A DNA stretch of 64,000 nt. Origin: Choristoneura fumiferana (Eukaryota > Arthropoda > Insecta > Lepidoptera > Tortricidae). This document shows positions 35,340 through 46,885 of the stretch, piece after piece. Made by a program: the position numbers and the translations under genes. Position 1 is the stretch's first letter, and each line of letters begins with the position of its first letter. Below the pieces are notes generated by a model. That model was not told where the DNA came from. It saw nothing but the letters and a program-made list of their open reading frames with translations, and did not search any database. The stretch is taken from assembly GCF_025370935.1 (NCBI RefSeq), contig NC_133473.1, forward strand, positions 5,883,900-5,947,899. Direction: 5' to 3'.

Positions 35340-37020
35340 CTCGTCTATAAACGATCATCTATACATATAATAAAGCTGAAGAGGGTCGAAAGTCTGTACA
35401 TGGAAGATATTCGAAAAAAAGTTGTCTGGGGATACTTAGAATCGATAACAGAACACGTTCCAACAATTTTTAGAATTTTTGTCTGTTTGTCTGTTTATCT
35501 GTTTATCTGTTTGTCGTTTATTTGAATGCGCATCACGTGAGAACGGCTGAACGGATTTTTATTTTTATTTTACGAGAAAATCCCCGGCCAGGTTATAGGC
35601 TATAAAAATCCGACCCTTAGGGTATAAAAATTCAACCCTTAAAAGTGGAGGTAGCTAGCTACTACATTCGATTGAGTTAAGTTTCCACCTTCAAGTTTTA
35701 AAATACGTGCTATGACTATCAAGTACCCTGATAAAATAACAGATGGCGCTGGAATTAATAACGTTGTGACTCGAGTAAGCCACTGAGGAAGGATTTTGCC
35801 AAATTAAGTTTAAAAGAGGTAGAACGGATATCAACAAATTTAATTGAATAATTTAATTGATTTAATAATACGACCAAAATTAAACTACAATAAAGTAATT
35901 GCCACACATTGCAGTGCCATCTTTTGGAGAACTGGGTAAACAGTAAGTAATGGAGTAAACTAATAAAAAAGAGTTTTTAACATAAAAAAGGGTAAACAAT
36001 CTTGACGAGTTTTATTGAAAAACGTTTAAAAAAAACAGTTACTATTACTTATGATACCAAAATCATGTAAATGATCATTATATCTTTGCTAATTGTTACT
36101 ATTTGCTGCGACTTATTTTTCAAAAGTTTTTTTCAATAAAAATACACATCAAGATCGCTTGCCTCGTAAAAAAAGAAAAATGCAAAAAAATGCTAAAAAA
36201 AGAAGTATAAGTAATGGTAAAATCAACACACATATCAACACGCGTACGAGTATAATTGCATAATCTATACATCTATCTTCTATCTATACAAAAGTTGGCT
36301 GTGGACACTTAGAATCGATAACAGAACACGTTTCAACAGTTATTAGATTGTTTGTCTGTTTATCTGTTTATTTGACCACGCATCATGTAAAAACGGCTGA
36401 ACGGATTTTCATGCAAACTTAACTAATCTGTCGAGAAAATCCCCGGTCAGGTTATAGACTTTAAAAATAAAAGACCCTAAAACCTAAAGAGGGGGGGGGG
36501 GGCGGAAGCCGCTACCCTTGATTGAGTTAAGTTTGCACCTGAATCTTAAGGTAGGCGTCCACTTATCCGCATCGTACGCTTCGGACGTATCGGATTTGTT
36601 GCTTTGTATAGAAATGTGCGATGCTTACGATGCGGACAGGTGGACGCACTTATATGAGTTTCTGTACAAAGAATACTACGATTCGTTGCGAGCGATGCGT
36701 CCGATACGTACGATACCGACAAGTGGACGTTTACCTTTGGTGCACACTTATTTCCAAGTGTTGCACAGATTACTAATATGTAGCTAGCTAAGCTAGAAGT
36801 GTTGGTACGACTATCGAGTACCCTGCTACACTAACAGATGGCGCTGATTTTGCCAAATTGACTAAGTTTAGAAGTAGTACAGTACGGATATCAAGAAATT
36901 TAACTGAATAGGTAATTGATTAAATAATACAACAAAATTAAACGACAATAAATTAATTGCCACACATTTCACAGTGCCATCTTATGGGAAACTATGAAAC
37001 AAACGAGTTAACATAGTTAC
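35340..37020 (+). repeat. Two tandem copies of a Helitron-like repeat
   Basis: Copy 1 (35340-36000) and copy 2 (36280-37020) share 'cttagaatcgataacagaac', 'gaacggctgaacggattttt', 'gagaaaatccccgg', 'attgagttaagtttscacct' and 'taacagatggcgctg'. Copy 2 is split by a MITE at 36547-36737. Confidence 0.7.
36547..36737. mobile_element. MITE with ends 'aaggtaggcgtccactt'
   Basis: 191 bases, ends AAGGTARRCGTCCACTT in inverted orientation, then 'atcgtacg' mirrored. It interrupts copy 2 of the 35340 repeat. Confidence 0.75.
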
Positions 37021-37074
37021 GTAGTGGTTACATCAACACTCATATTCAACACCCGTATAATTAATTAATAGACA

Positions 37075-37510
37075 AATGTCATGAATTATTCCTTATTTAA
37101 TTATATCCGGAATACGGAAATTCGTCGAAGAACTAAAGTCACTGACATAGCTCGAAAAATTATATGCAAGTTGAAGTGGCAATTGGCAGGCCACATCGCT
37201 CGAAGAACAGATTTAACCGTTGGTGGAGAAGTCCTCGAGGAGCGGCGACCGGAAGACGAAGCGTTGGCAGGCCTCCCTCCAGGTGGAATGACGACATCGT
37301 GAGACTTGCGGGAAACCGGTGGATGCAAGAGGCGAGTTGATTTTAATTTATTTGTATTGTAATATTATTGATTATATGTATGTTAGTCTGTAAGGTATTT
37401 ATTGTATGGGCCAAGTTGTCCGAAATAAATGGATTTATTACGAGTATTATTATTATTGTGGCGTTTTAAGGGGTAGGCCTTTGTCCAGCAGTGGACCTCT
37501 TCCGGCTGAT
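37075..37510 (+). pseudogene. RTE LINE C-terminal coding and 3' tail
   Basis: Codes RNTEIRRRTKVTDIARKIIC, KLKWQLAGHIARRTD and, after a shift, RPPSRWNDD-like residues. The tail has 'gtccagcagtggacctcttc'. Confidence 0.8.
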
Positions 37511-37693
37511 GATGACGAATTATATCGCATCCATATTCACACGTATTGCCTCTTTTAAGCACTTAATAATGGTCACGAAGGAGAGTATACTTAAAAAAAA
37601 AAACATTTTTCTCCTTCTTTTGCGGACTAAATTTCAAACGATTTCGGAATTGGGACTCGCATTTTACAGGCGTTACCATGCCTTCCCGAAAAA

Positions 37694-37818
37694 AAACCGG
37701 CCAAGAGCGTGTCGGACACGCCCAAAATAGGGTTCCGTAGCCATTACGAAAAAATTAAGTATTTTTTTTCTAAAGATTTCGTATTTTATACGGAATCTTC
37801 CAAGTTTAGGTATATTTT

Positions 37819-37849
<31 letters not shown>

Positions 37850-37902
37850 TGGCGAAATTATAAGGGTTCCGTTGTTGCCATTTTGGCTCCGGAACCCTAA
37901 AA
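37694..37902 (-). mobile_element. Short inverted copy of the 'ggttccg' family
   Basis: Same two ends as 34528-34992 but internally deleted, with a (CAGA)n run of about eight units at 37821-37850. Confidence 0.7.
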
Positions 37903-38516
37903 ACGAATCTTTCGCGAAAGTCTCGCAGCGCATTAAGACTACCAGGGGCATGGTCTCAGGAGTCTGAGGAAGACCGCGATGGGAGACTCAGTGGCGCTCT
38001 AGCCAGGCAGGCCGCTTCGCTTTCGGCCGAAACGGCAAGCTAGCGCGAGGCTGGGTTGCGATCCCAAAGACATGTACGCAATCTATGAGATCACTCGATG
38101 TAGGAAAATAGTAAGCGAAGAATAAAAATCTTATTTCTTGAGCGATATAGATGTGAAACTTGGTGATCATGATCAGATTTTTCAGTTGATTTTTTAGCCG
38201 TAGTTTGAAGGGATTTTTCGAAAATTCCACGAAAACGGCCAATGCGGGACATTAACCTCATTCCTATCGAGTATTGTGTAAATATAAAATTTAACGCAGA
38301 CGAAGTCGCGGGCAAAAGCTAGTGATTAATATACCTAGATAAGCGACTAAGAAGAAGCTTTAAGTTAATGGTTCTTTCGAACTGATCTGATGCTGAAGCC
38401 AGAAGGTAGGCAACGGAAATCTGTTATAAAACAACGTACATAAGTCGTGTTTGGGCTAAATGGAATCGTTCTAAGATGTACTTTGGCTACGAATCACTAA
38501 AAAGTGAGAAATAAAG

Positions 38517-38828
38517 GTTTTTTTAACAAAAAAGTCTGACCGACTCCGAAAAAATAAAAATAAATTACAAAAAATGGAACCGACTACAAAACCCTTGAAA
38601 ATATTTCTCTAGGTACGTACTAGCTCGAAGTTGGTGACTCAGCACGACCCAGCAGGAGGGATTGAAACCCATAGTATGTAGGTGAGGTAGACGACTATTG
38701 TTCCACTCCTGCTGGCTCGTGCTGAGGAACCGACTTCGAGCTAGTACGTACCTAGAAAAATATTTTCAAGGGTTCCATTTTTTACTATTTTTTTTGGAGC
38801 CGGTTTTACTTTTTTGTTAAAAAAAAAT
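38517..38828. mobile_element. Long inverted repeat, about 310 bp
   Basis: Arms of about 130 bases. 'aggtacgtactagctcgaag' and 'cccttgaaaatattt' are mirrored as 'cttcgagctagtacgtacct' and 'aaatattttcaaggg', and 'cagcaggag' is mirrored near the centre. Confidence 0.8.
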
Positions 38829-39054
38829 TCTTTATAATGCTTGAGTAGATACGAGAGAGAAGCTGTGGTTAGTACGCAAAATAACTCGTTTTTTGTTTAT
38901 TTAGATAGATACACTTGACTTGTTTATGTACAACATTCTCATTAAAAGTGCATGATAATATTTAATGACCAACTCAATTGATAACAGACATAAATTGGGT
39001 CAAGCTAGATAATACAATAAAGAGTTTTACAATACAATACAATAACTACTTGTT

Positions 39055-39205
39055 GACTTGGCGTCCTGAGGCACGGTGGACAGATGACCTTAAGAGGGTC
39101 GCTGGCGGCGGATGGATGCGAGGGGCTGAAGACAGTGTTGTGGCGCGCCATGGAAGAGGCCTATGTCCAGCAGTGGACCTCTGTAGGCTGAGGACGATGA
39201 TGACT
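39055..39205 (+). repeat. RTE LINE 3' end
   Basis: Codes RWTDDLKRVAGGGWM and the tail 'tatgtccagcagtggacctc'. Confidence 0.75.
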
Positions 39206-39959
39206 TGTTGAAGTGGGATGCCTTTCTGTGCTTTTATTCATAACTAGGAACTTGCCCAGCTTTGCACAGGTGTAACTCTAAAAAGGAAAAGGCGAAAAAA
39301 GTGAGTCTATAAATAATCAAAGGCGATTTTTGCAAATAAACAAAGGCTTTAGGTTTTTCACTTCCTTTTCACCAAAACTAATCTAACCAAAAAAAAGTTG
39401 GAAAATCCTCGACTTTGTCACTTCAAAGTTTATTATCTTAAAAATGGCAGAACCGATTTTGATAAAACATGTCTAAGAACCATCGCTAGAAAACCGGCTT
39501 TCAATAAAAAAAAACCGTATTCAAATCAGTCCACTCGTTTAAGAGCTACGGTGCCACAGACAGACAAAAAGACACACACAAAGACATACAGACACACAGA
39601 CACGCAATACATAGCGGTCAAATTTTTTAACTCCCGACGCAAAAAGAGGGGTGTTATAAGTTTGACCGCTAGTGTGTCTGTGTCTGTGGCACCGTAGCTC
39701 TTAAACGGGTGGACCTAGGGCATGCGGTACCGGTACCATTTCCAGAACCGGGACTGAGATTTTCGGTACTGGGGCAGAACCGGAATTCCCGGGATTTCGG
39801 TACTTTTCGGTACTGAGTAAATTAATTGTATTTTTTTGTTAATTTGATAAATGAAACACCTGTAAAGTGATAATTGTTGTAATTTAACCCAAAACAATTA
39901 ACAAAGTGCAAAATTTAATCAACAAAAGTCAAAACACAGGTATGGAAAAGATCCTCTAT

Positions 39960-40985
39960 GCCTGTGTACCTATAACGTTCGCTCAAATGTCTCTGCATTG
40001 CCACTGTGCGCACTGTGCGGGCTGGTTTTTTCCCTCTGTGACTCGGCTGAGGTGGTCCTACGGCGGTTCTCTATAGCGCAGGTTGCACTTCTGGGTGAGT
40101 TTAACGCCTACCGCCAGGTGTGGTTATTCCCGTTCCACAAGACCACTCATGCTGTAAGAAAAGCTCATGCTTTTGCTCTGGCTTTGAATTTCTCACACCT
40201 GTGCCAATTTAGTCGGTTTTAAAAACTCAGTCGTGTTTATTTTCCGTTCTGTGCCTCTTTCTATTTCCCACCACCTTTCAGCTACACTTGTTTTAAGTGC
40301 GAATATTCAGCGGTTTTTTTTGTCGTTAGTTTCTGGCAGGTGTTATTAAAAAGGGTTATGCGTAGGGTTAAATTTTTATGAAATCACATCGAGGCCTTGG
40401 TGAAAACCGCTGCGAAAAAGCTTGGCATACTTTCCAAAGTTAGGCGATACTTTACTGCGGACCAGCTCCTTCACCCTTACAGAGCCCGAGTCCGGTATTG
40501 CATGGAGTACCTATTGCTGTCACCTTTAGGACGGCTCTGCCCAGTACTTGTTGTTGGCTGCTTTGGATTCGGTGGAACGGCGAGCGATGAAGAAACTCAT
40601 TAGCGGCGATTTTGTGGTAAATTTTTGCTAACAGAGTTCGCCACCGCAGAAGGGTTGCTCGTGCTCGGTGCTACACAATCTTATTCCATCAGTTCCTTCC
40701 ATTCACAGGTCGACCAGAAGTAGGCGGAATCTTCACTTTTATGTTGTCAGCATCCCTAAACTTCATCACTCAAAGCGTTTTCGCTCGTCCTTCATTATCC
40801 GGCCGGATATTTAAGGAGTGGAAAGCCTTGCCAGCTTCTGTGTTTTCTGATCGCTACAATGAGGCTGTCTTAAAATCTAGGGTGAATGGACATTTATTTG
40901 GCAAGCGTGCTCCACCTCAGTCAACATCTTTGCTTACCATCAGGCGTGATTGTGGTCAAATGCAAGCCTATTACTGTATATAAAA
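39960..40985 (+). pseudogene. Jockey/CR1-like LINE fragments inside the hAT element
   Basis: 39998-40222 codes an endonuclease piece (LLGEFNAYRQVWLFPFHKTT, HAFALALNFSHL). 40397-40983 codes the C-terminal region after reverse transcriptase (LGILSKVRRYFTADQLLHPY, ARPSLSGRIFKEWKALPASV) with frameshifts. The whole reverse transcriptase between them is deleted. Confidence 0.75.
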
Positions 40986-41164
40986 ATATGACAAAATAGA
41001 ACAAAAAGATATGTAACACATCATTAACTACTAGTTGTTATTTAGATGGTAGTGTTAATTAACATTACATAGATAAAAACACAAACAAACTCATCACTAT
41101 CATTATCAATCGTTTAGACATACAGACTACAGGACACGAGTACCTATACTAAATCCTAACAGCT

Positions 41165-41311
41165 ATATTTTGACTACCTGAGGCCGTATTGTCTAACGCG
41201 CTGACATTAGCGGTTGCAATCACCATCTCCTTCTACCCTCATCCTACACGAAGTGACAGAAAGAAATGGTAAAAACGATTGTGATACCAAGTGCGTTAAC
41301 CAATAAGACCT
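41165..41311. repeat. Degraded MITE of the 'ccgtattgtctaacg' family
   Basis: Begins 'aggccgtattgtctaacgc' and ends with the near inverse 'gcgttaaccaataagacctc'. Same end type as 20855-20975 and 24087-24199. Confidence 0.5.
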
Positions 41312-41428
41312 CAGTACCCCTAGTGTAAGTTTTCGGTTACAAAATACGTCTCGATCACGTTTACGAGATTTTATCGCGAACGCGATCGAGACGTATTTTG
41401 TAACCGAAAACTTACACTAGGGGCACTG
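41312..41428. mobile_element. 117-bp near-perfect palindrome
   Basis: Arms of about 48 bases starting CAGTACCCCTAGTGTAAG pair with their inverse ending CACTAGGGGCACTG, with only two mismatches seen around a loop near 41365-41375. Likely a very small MITE or a collapsed inverted-repeat transposon. Confidence 0.75.
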
Positions 41429-41899
41429 GTTCACCATTCGTCGTCGTCGCCGTCGTCAGGTCGGGCAGCAGGCGGACCGAGTATGCCGATTGCACCCGAA
41501 TAAAACCGAGCGTGTGTGAATCGTTTAAGGTGACAACATTACAAGTCCCACGCGTAATTTTTGAATTCAAAAACGTCAATTAATTTAGTTACAAACTCAG
41601 TACCGAAGGAACCGAAGAACCGGGATTTTTTTCTCCCAGAACCGGTACCAGTGTGTTTGAAAATTCCCGGGATTTCCCGGTACTTTTGGTACCGGAATTC
41701 CGGGAGCATGCGCTAGGTGGACCGATTTAAATGCGGTTTTTTTATTTGAAAGCAAATTTTCTAGCGATGGTTCTTAGATGTGTTATATCAAAATCGGTTC
41801 AGCCGTTTTTGAAATATTGAATTTTGAAGTGACAAAGTCGGGGTTTCCAACTTTTTGTTGGTTAAGTTATAGTTTATATATTTTATAATTGCCCTCTTG

Positions 41900-41955
41900 T
41901 TCTGAGAGGAGGCCTGTGCCCAGCAGTGGGACGTATATAGGCTGGGATGATGATA
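41900..41955 (+). repeat. RTE-like tail
   Basis: 'gcctgtgcccagcagtggga' followed by 'cgtatataggctgggatgat'. Confidence 0.6.
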
Positions 41956-42392
41956 TTTTAATTATATTATATACGATATTCATGAATGAATACTTTATCT
42001 GCTAAATAAAACCGTTGTCATTTAAATCCGTTGCATAATTTAAAAGATCTAAGATAACGTACATAAAGAGATACAGACGTTGGGAAACGAGTTTTTTTTA
42101 AATAGCATATTATAGTAACTCTTTATTAAGTGGATTTGGCGACTTAATAGCTTAATGGTTAACAATTGCTATGAAGCTAACAACCTTGGGTTCGAATACT
42201 TCGAATCTCGGTTGTATGACGAAAGTGATTATTTTTAAACACAGGTTTGAAGTACTTGTAAAGTGAGTAAATATACTATTAAAATATAATTGTAATTTTT
42301 GTATTCAATGACATTTGTACATTATTATTGACATGAATCACAGTAACATTTCAGCATTTACGTACTGAAGTATGTATTTTTAAAAATTAAAA

Positions 42393-42622
42393 ATGGGACT
42401 GGGTGGGACACGTCTGCCACATGGATCCGGATCGCTGGGCCAAAGTAATCACCGATTGGGTTCCATGCGACAGGCAGGCACTGGAGCAGAGGCAGACGTA
42501 GGAGGAGATGGCGGGACGATTTGGACCGATTCCAGTCAGATTGGCAAGAGCTGGTCAAGAGTAGAGACGAGTGGAATAAGCAAAAGGAGGCTTTTGCCTG
42601 CAGTGGGACATATTATATGCTA
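42393..42622 (+). pseudogene. RTE LINE C-terminal fragment
   Basis: Across two frames it reads GHVCHMDPDRWAKVITDWVP, then DRFQSDWQELVKSRDEWNKQ, then EAFACSGTY, the usual end of RTE-like polyproteins; frameshifted. Confidence 0.7.
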
Positions 42623-43968
42623 GTTAAAAAACAGTATGTATTAATAAATATATATGTATTGATCCATGAGCTGTCCTTAATTGCTATAAACTATTCTATA
42701 AATAAGGTACTTATTGTTAAAGAATTAATTTTTGATACAAGCTTATTTACTGACCGTACCTTTTGTTGACTGTACTTGAATTTTCAGTCGATGCCATTAA
42801 ACGTTGAAGTGTTCTGTCCTACGACGACGATCCTGGCCGGACTACTAGAATGTCGCTGTCAGATTATTGTGTTATCACCAGATTGAAAGATTTGACTCGC
42901 ACATACGTACATAGCAAGTTAAATAAAAGCTTGTAAAATAATAACACCCGCAACGTATCAATCAAGTATGCATAAATCACCATTGCACTTTTTGCTATCA
43001 CAGTGTGTTTTGAACGTATTGTGCGCGGCAGCGGATGTGCACTAGTCCGTGCCATTCACACATTCACTCTTTGATGCCTTTGAATGTTCCAATCAACTTT
43101 AAACACGAGCATTGTGTCGCGCGTCGGATATAGAAGGCAGTTTAGCATAAATGATTTATGCTATAGCATTTGAGTGTGTGTGTATGTCATATTATATTAC
43201 TACGTACAACCACCAACCACCAACCACCTTACACTATTCATATTGCATAAGTTAAGTATATTAAACTTTGCTTCGAAGGTACAATACAATACAATCTCTT
43301 TATTGAACACCAACACATAGTAAGCAGTACAGAAAACACAGGTATATGGAGATTTACCAAGGTAAGCGGCCATAAATAGGCGGCCTTATCGCTTCACATC
43401 GATCTCTTCCACGCAACCTTTCCAATAGACAGAAAGGAAGGAATACATTTACACACACACGTACATACACACATACATACATTTAGGACATGTTTTTGTC
43501 GGCTTATAATCTTAAATTTTAATCTATTTCAAGTAGTAGGTAGGTATGTTGATTCATGAGTCAGAAAAAAATATTGTTGAATTAAAAAAAATAAAAGCAT
43601 GAATTTACCTTACCTACTTTTTAAATACTTAGACTACATAACGTTACAAAAGTAATACCCGTGGCCAAATCATGTATAATGAAATAAATTTAAATTTGAC
43701 CTTTACTTTTAATTCAATCAAGAGCATAATATAATTGTTTCCTTCCACTAGATTGATTACCAATACAATTGAAAGCAATACGTCGTAATATTATATATTT
43801 TGTTTACAGGAATTTACTTAACGTGTTGTGACACGTGTCTAATGTTATTTTCGTAATTTATGTCCACTATACTGTATGGCTGGTCACGGCCATTTGATTC
43901 CAACTCAAGCACTCCTAGTCGGGCTCGATACTGCACCGCACGCATCATGAGCCAATAATACTATAGTC
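42623..43968. other. 5' flank of carboxypeptidase Q-like gene 2
   Basis: Holds a satellite scrap near 42790-42880 and an antisense LINE tail at 43275-43430. No promoter motif could be assigned with confidence. Confidence 0.4.
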
Positions 43969-46785
43969 ATGTTCATATCAGTGTCAAAGGTGTGTTTGTT
44001 TTTTGCGCTTATCGCTCAAGTACACAGTGCCGCTAAGAGAAGAAAGAAGACCTACGTCGAACTCCATTCGTGTGACAATTCCGGGATCGCTGATGAAATA
44101 GCTTCTTACGATACCGTCGTAAAGGACATAGTAGACTATGTAACTAAGGGTCCGTTCAAAGGGAAGACTTACAATGAGTGAGTATTGTTAACGGCAAATT
44201 AAAGAATTTGTATGGTTTTGTATTCCAATATCAAACGGCACTTGATTGAAAAATATTTGGCTTCTACTTGAAGGTTTTGCTCTCGGCACTATACTCTCAT
44301 GATTTATAAGAGTTTTTTAATTGTAAAATACAACGAGTTTTTGTGCATGGAAAAGATACGAATGTTATCTTATAAAAATTGCGTACATTTTCATCAAAGA
44401 ACTATCTTCTAAGCATTTTCTATCTAATATCGTTGGAGTGGCCGGGTAGACACGGGTGACAGCTGCTGATTCCTTAGCGATAAGATTATGGTCGCTCTAC
44501 AAAAGGGCTTACGTTTATCGAAACATCTCAATGTAGCAAACGCATAGACAAAATGGGTTTCTATACTCCTGTATTACTAACCCTTTTCATTATTATAACA
44601 AGCGAAGCGAAAGTTGTATCAAAAGAAAATGTTTGCCCATCATTATTAGGCGAGGATTTGATGAAAGAAATTGCTTCTTACGAAATTGTGAAGAATGAAA
44701 TTGTGAACTATGTGACCCGCGGTGAATTCAAGGGGAAAACGTATGACGAGTGAGTGGAACTAATTCAAAACCTCCGCTAATTGTTCTTTCAAGGGCCACT
44801 GTTGTTATATTTGTGAATAATTAGATTTAAAGTATTTATCTATCTATATATACTTGGCGTTTTTCTATTGGTTATTATATCGAAGATAGGTAGGTAAAAA
44901 ATATGTTATGGTTTAACCAACTTCAAAAAAGGAGGAGGTTCTTAATAAGATTGTATTCTTCTCATATTTCATACTTCAGAATTCCCTCATTTAGGAACTG
45001 ATTTAGTAAAATCTTGATTTTACCTATCTTGAATCTTCTTAACAAAAAATGTTTGTGAAGATACCTTACGCTTGATTTTATATATAAATTTGAAGCAAAA
45101 GTACCACTACTTTGGAAGTTCTTTGATGTCTTTTTTAGCTGTTAAATACAATTCTGGTTAATCTTGTCGATAGACGGTACATATTTAATACTATCCTTAT
45201 AATGTTACTACCTACACCACTACAACACTAGAATAACTATTATAATATACGCATTTTTTTAGACTTGCAAAATTTGTCGATACTTTTGGCGCTCGGCTTT
45301 CGGGTACAGCAATTTTGGAACAGTCCATTGACTACATGATACAACTCACTCGTGATGAAGACTTGAATGACATCGTAACGGAGGAGTTGCAGGTAAATAA
45401 CTTATTCGTAAGAGGATATTAATGGATTAAATCTTGTAATTCCCTGCGTAAACGCATAACCTACGTAGTTTTCCATCATTTGTCGAAATTTTATATGCCA
45501 TCTAAAACAGTATCTTTTAAGAATTGACAAAAAAAATATCAAGTTTAGTGCTTTACAAAATCTAGTAAAAGCACAGTTCTATATATTTTATGGTAAGTTT
45601 TGGCATGATAAATAAAATTATGGAAATCAAAATGATCTGACCCTACATAACATAAACTCTAGCAATACCTACTAAAGCACATGTAATTTACAGGTTCCGC
45701 ACTGGACTCGAGGAGAAGAGAAAATAACGATGTTAGAACCGAGAGTCAAAGATATCGCGTTGTTGGGATTGGGACGAAGCGTTAGTACACCGCCAGAAGG
45801 CATAACCGCTAATGTCATTGTCTTTAACGATTTTGAAGAACTAGAAAATGCCGAAGAAGATGAAGTTAAAGGCAAAATTGTTTTGTTTGATCCGGAATTC
45901 ACAACGTACGGTGAAACCGTTGTGTACAGGACTCAAAGTGCTTCTAAATCAGCTGCGAAAGGAGCTGTAGCGTCACTGGTACGCTCTATTACTCCATTTT
46001 CTATAAATTCTCCCCACACTGGGTCTCAAAATTATGAAGATGGAGTAAATAAAATTCCGACAGCGGCTATCTCCCTTGAAGATGCAGATTTAATAAGAAG
46101 ATTAGTTGATCGAGACATAAATGTAAAACTGAACATTACGATGCATTCTACTTTTGACACCAAGACGTCTAGAAACACAATTATAGATCTGAAGGGAACC
46201 AGATTTCCGGACAAGTTAGTCATAGTTTCGGGACATATCGATAGCTGGGACGTTGGTCAAGGTGCCATGGATGACGGTGGTGGATTATTTGTTAGTTGGG
46301 CGGCTCCTGTCATTCTCAAAAGACTAAATTTAAGGCCAAAGAGAACGGTAAGATCTATTTTCTGGACAGCTGAAGAGCTGGGTTTAGTTGGAGCTTATGA
46401 TTACGAAAAACAGCATCGGAACGAAAGTGACAATATAAATTTCATCATGGAATCTGATGAAGGTACATTTGCTCCTCGTGGTTTGGCAGTGGCAGGCAGT
46501 CAGAAGGCCAGATGTATTATCGGAGAAATTCTTAAACTTTTTGAATCTATCAACGCTTCCACACTAGTTGAAGATGACAGTCCTGGTTCAGACATCGCGG
46601 TAATCATTCGAAATGGCATACCAGGGGCAAGCCTTCATAATGCAAATGAGAAATATTTTTGGTTCCATCATACCGAAGGAGACACTATGAATGTTGAAAA
46701 CCCAGAAGAATTAGATTTGTGTGCTGCCTTTTGGACTGCAGTAGCGTACATTATTGCGGACATATCAGAAGACATCCCGCGTTAA
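43969..46785 (+). CDS. Carboxypeptidase Q-like M28 metallopeptidase 2 (isoform with first exon 43969-44177, 476 aa)
   Basis: Second M28 peptidase of the plasma glutamate carboxypeptidase family, on the opposite strand to copy 1. Exons: 43969-44177 (signal peptide MFISVSKVCLFFALIAQVHS, ending in phase 2 at KGKTYNE with a GTGAGT donor), 45263-45392, and 45694-46785. The phases close and give 476 residues. Catalytic set: SGHIDSWD, AMDDGGG, TAEELG, MESDEG and WFHHTEGDT, so all five zinc ligands and the catalytic glutamate are present. The donor after exon 2 is a normal GTAAAT (ELQ then VPHW), unlike copy 1. A polyadenylation signal AATAAA is at 46874-46879, 89 bases past the stop. The role is peptide hydrolysis in the secretory or lysosomal route by family knowledge; the substrate is unknown. 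A second first exon lies at 44553-44749. Confidence 0.9.
44553..44749 (+). CDS. Alternative first exon of carboxypeptidase Q-like gene 2
   Basis: Codes for a start methionine, a hydrophobic signal segment (MGFYTPVLLTLFIIITSEAK) and a conserved propeptide-like stretch ending KGKTYDE, then a GTGAGT donor in phase 2. Length, phase and last seven residues mirror the exon at 43969-44177 (ending KGKTYNE), and both can splice in frame to 45263. Use of this exon gives a 472-residue protein. The two exons are only about 375 bases apart. They are either alternative promoters and first exons of one gene or the remains of a tandem duplicate that lost its other exons. Confidence 0.75.
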
Positions 46786-46873
46786 ATGTAATGTTAAAAT
46801 AGACTTGTTAATATATATACATTTTGACTTTTAACTTATGTTTCGTAATATTTTTATCCCTAAAAAGAGGGAA

Positions 46874-46879
46874 AATAAA
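46874..46879 (+). terminator. Polyadenylation signal of carboxypeptidase Q-like gene 2
   Basis: AATAAA 89 bases after the stop codon at 46783-46785, in an AT-rich stretch. The hexamer is seen; its use is inferred. Confidence 0.5.
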
Positions 46880-46885
46880 TGATTT

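Larger units (their letters stand above)
39716..41715. mobile_element. Non-autonomous hAT element, exactly 2,000 bp, duplication GGTGGACC
   Basis: Ends TAGGGCATGC and, inverted, TAGCGCATGC, each followed by GGTACC-rich subterminal repeats. Identical 8-mers GGTGGACC flank it at 39708-39715 and 41716-41723. The empty site can be read in the related repeat near 2840 as its reverse complement. There is no transposase; the interior holds LINE debris and MITEs. Confidence 0.88.
39384..41868. mobile_element. Foldback element, right arm split by a hAT insertion
   Basis: The left arm 39384-39645 (from 'aaagttggaaa', through 'cagaaccgattttgat' and 'agctacggtgccacagac') is the inverse of the right arm, which runs 39646-39715 and resumes at 41716-41868 ('aaatcggttcagccg', 'ccaactttttgtt'). 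The arms meet at a hinge in 'cgacgcaaaaagaggggtg' near 39640. Related single-arm copies lie at 2680-2915 and 4190-4290. Confidence 0.75.

Noticed and set aside
45672..45902. Minus-strand frame over the start of the last exon of peptidase 2
   Set aside because: Antisense shadow; no splice or start context.
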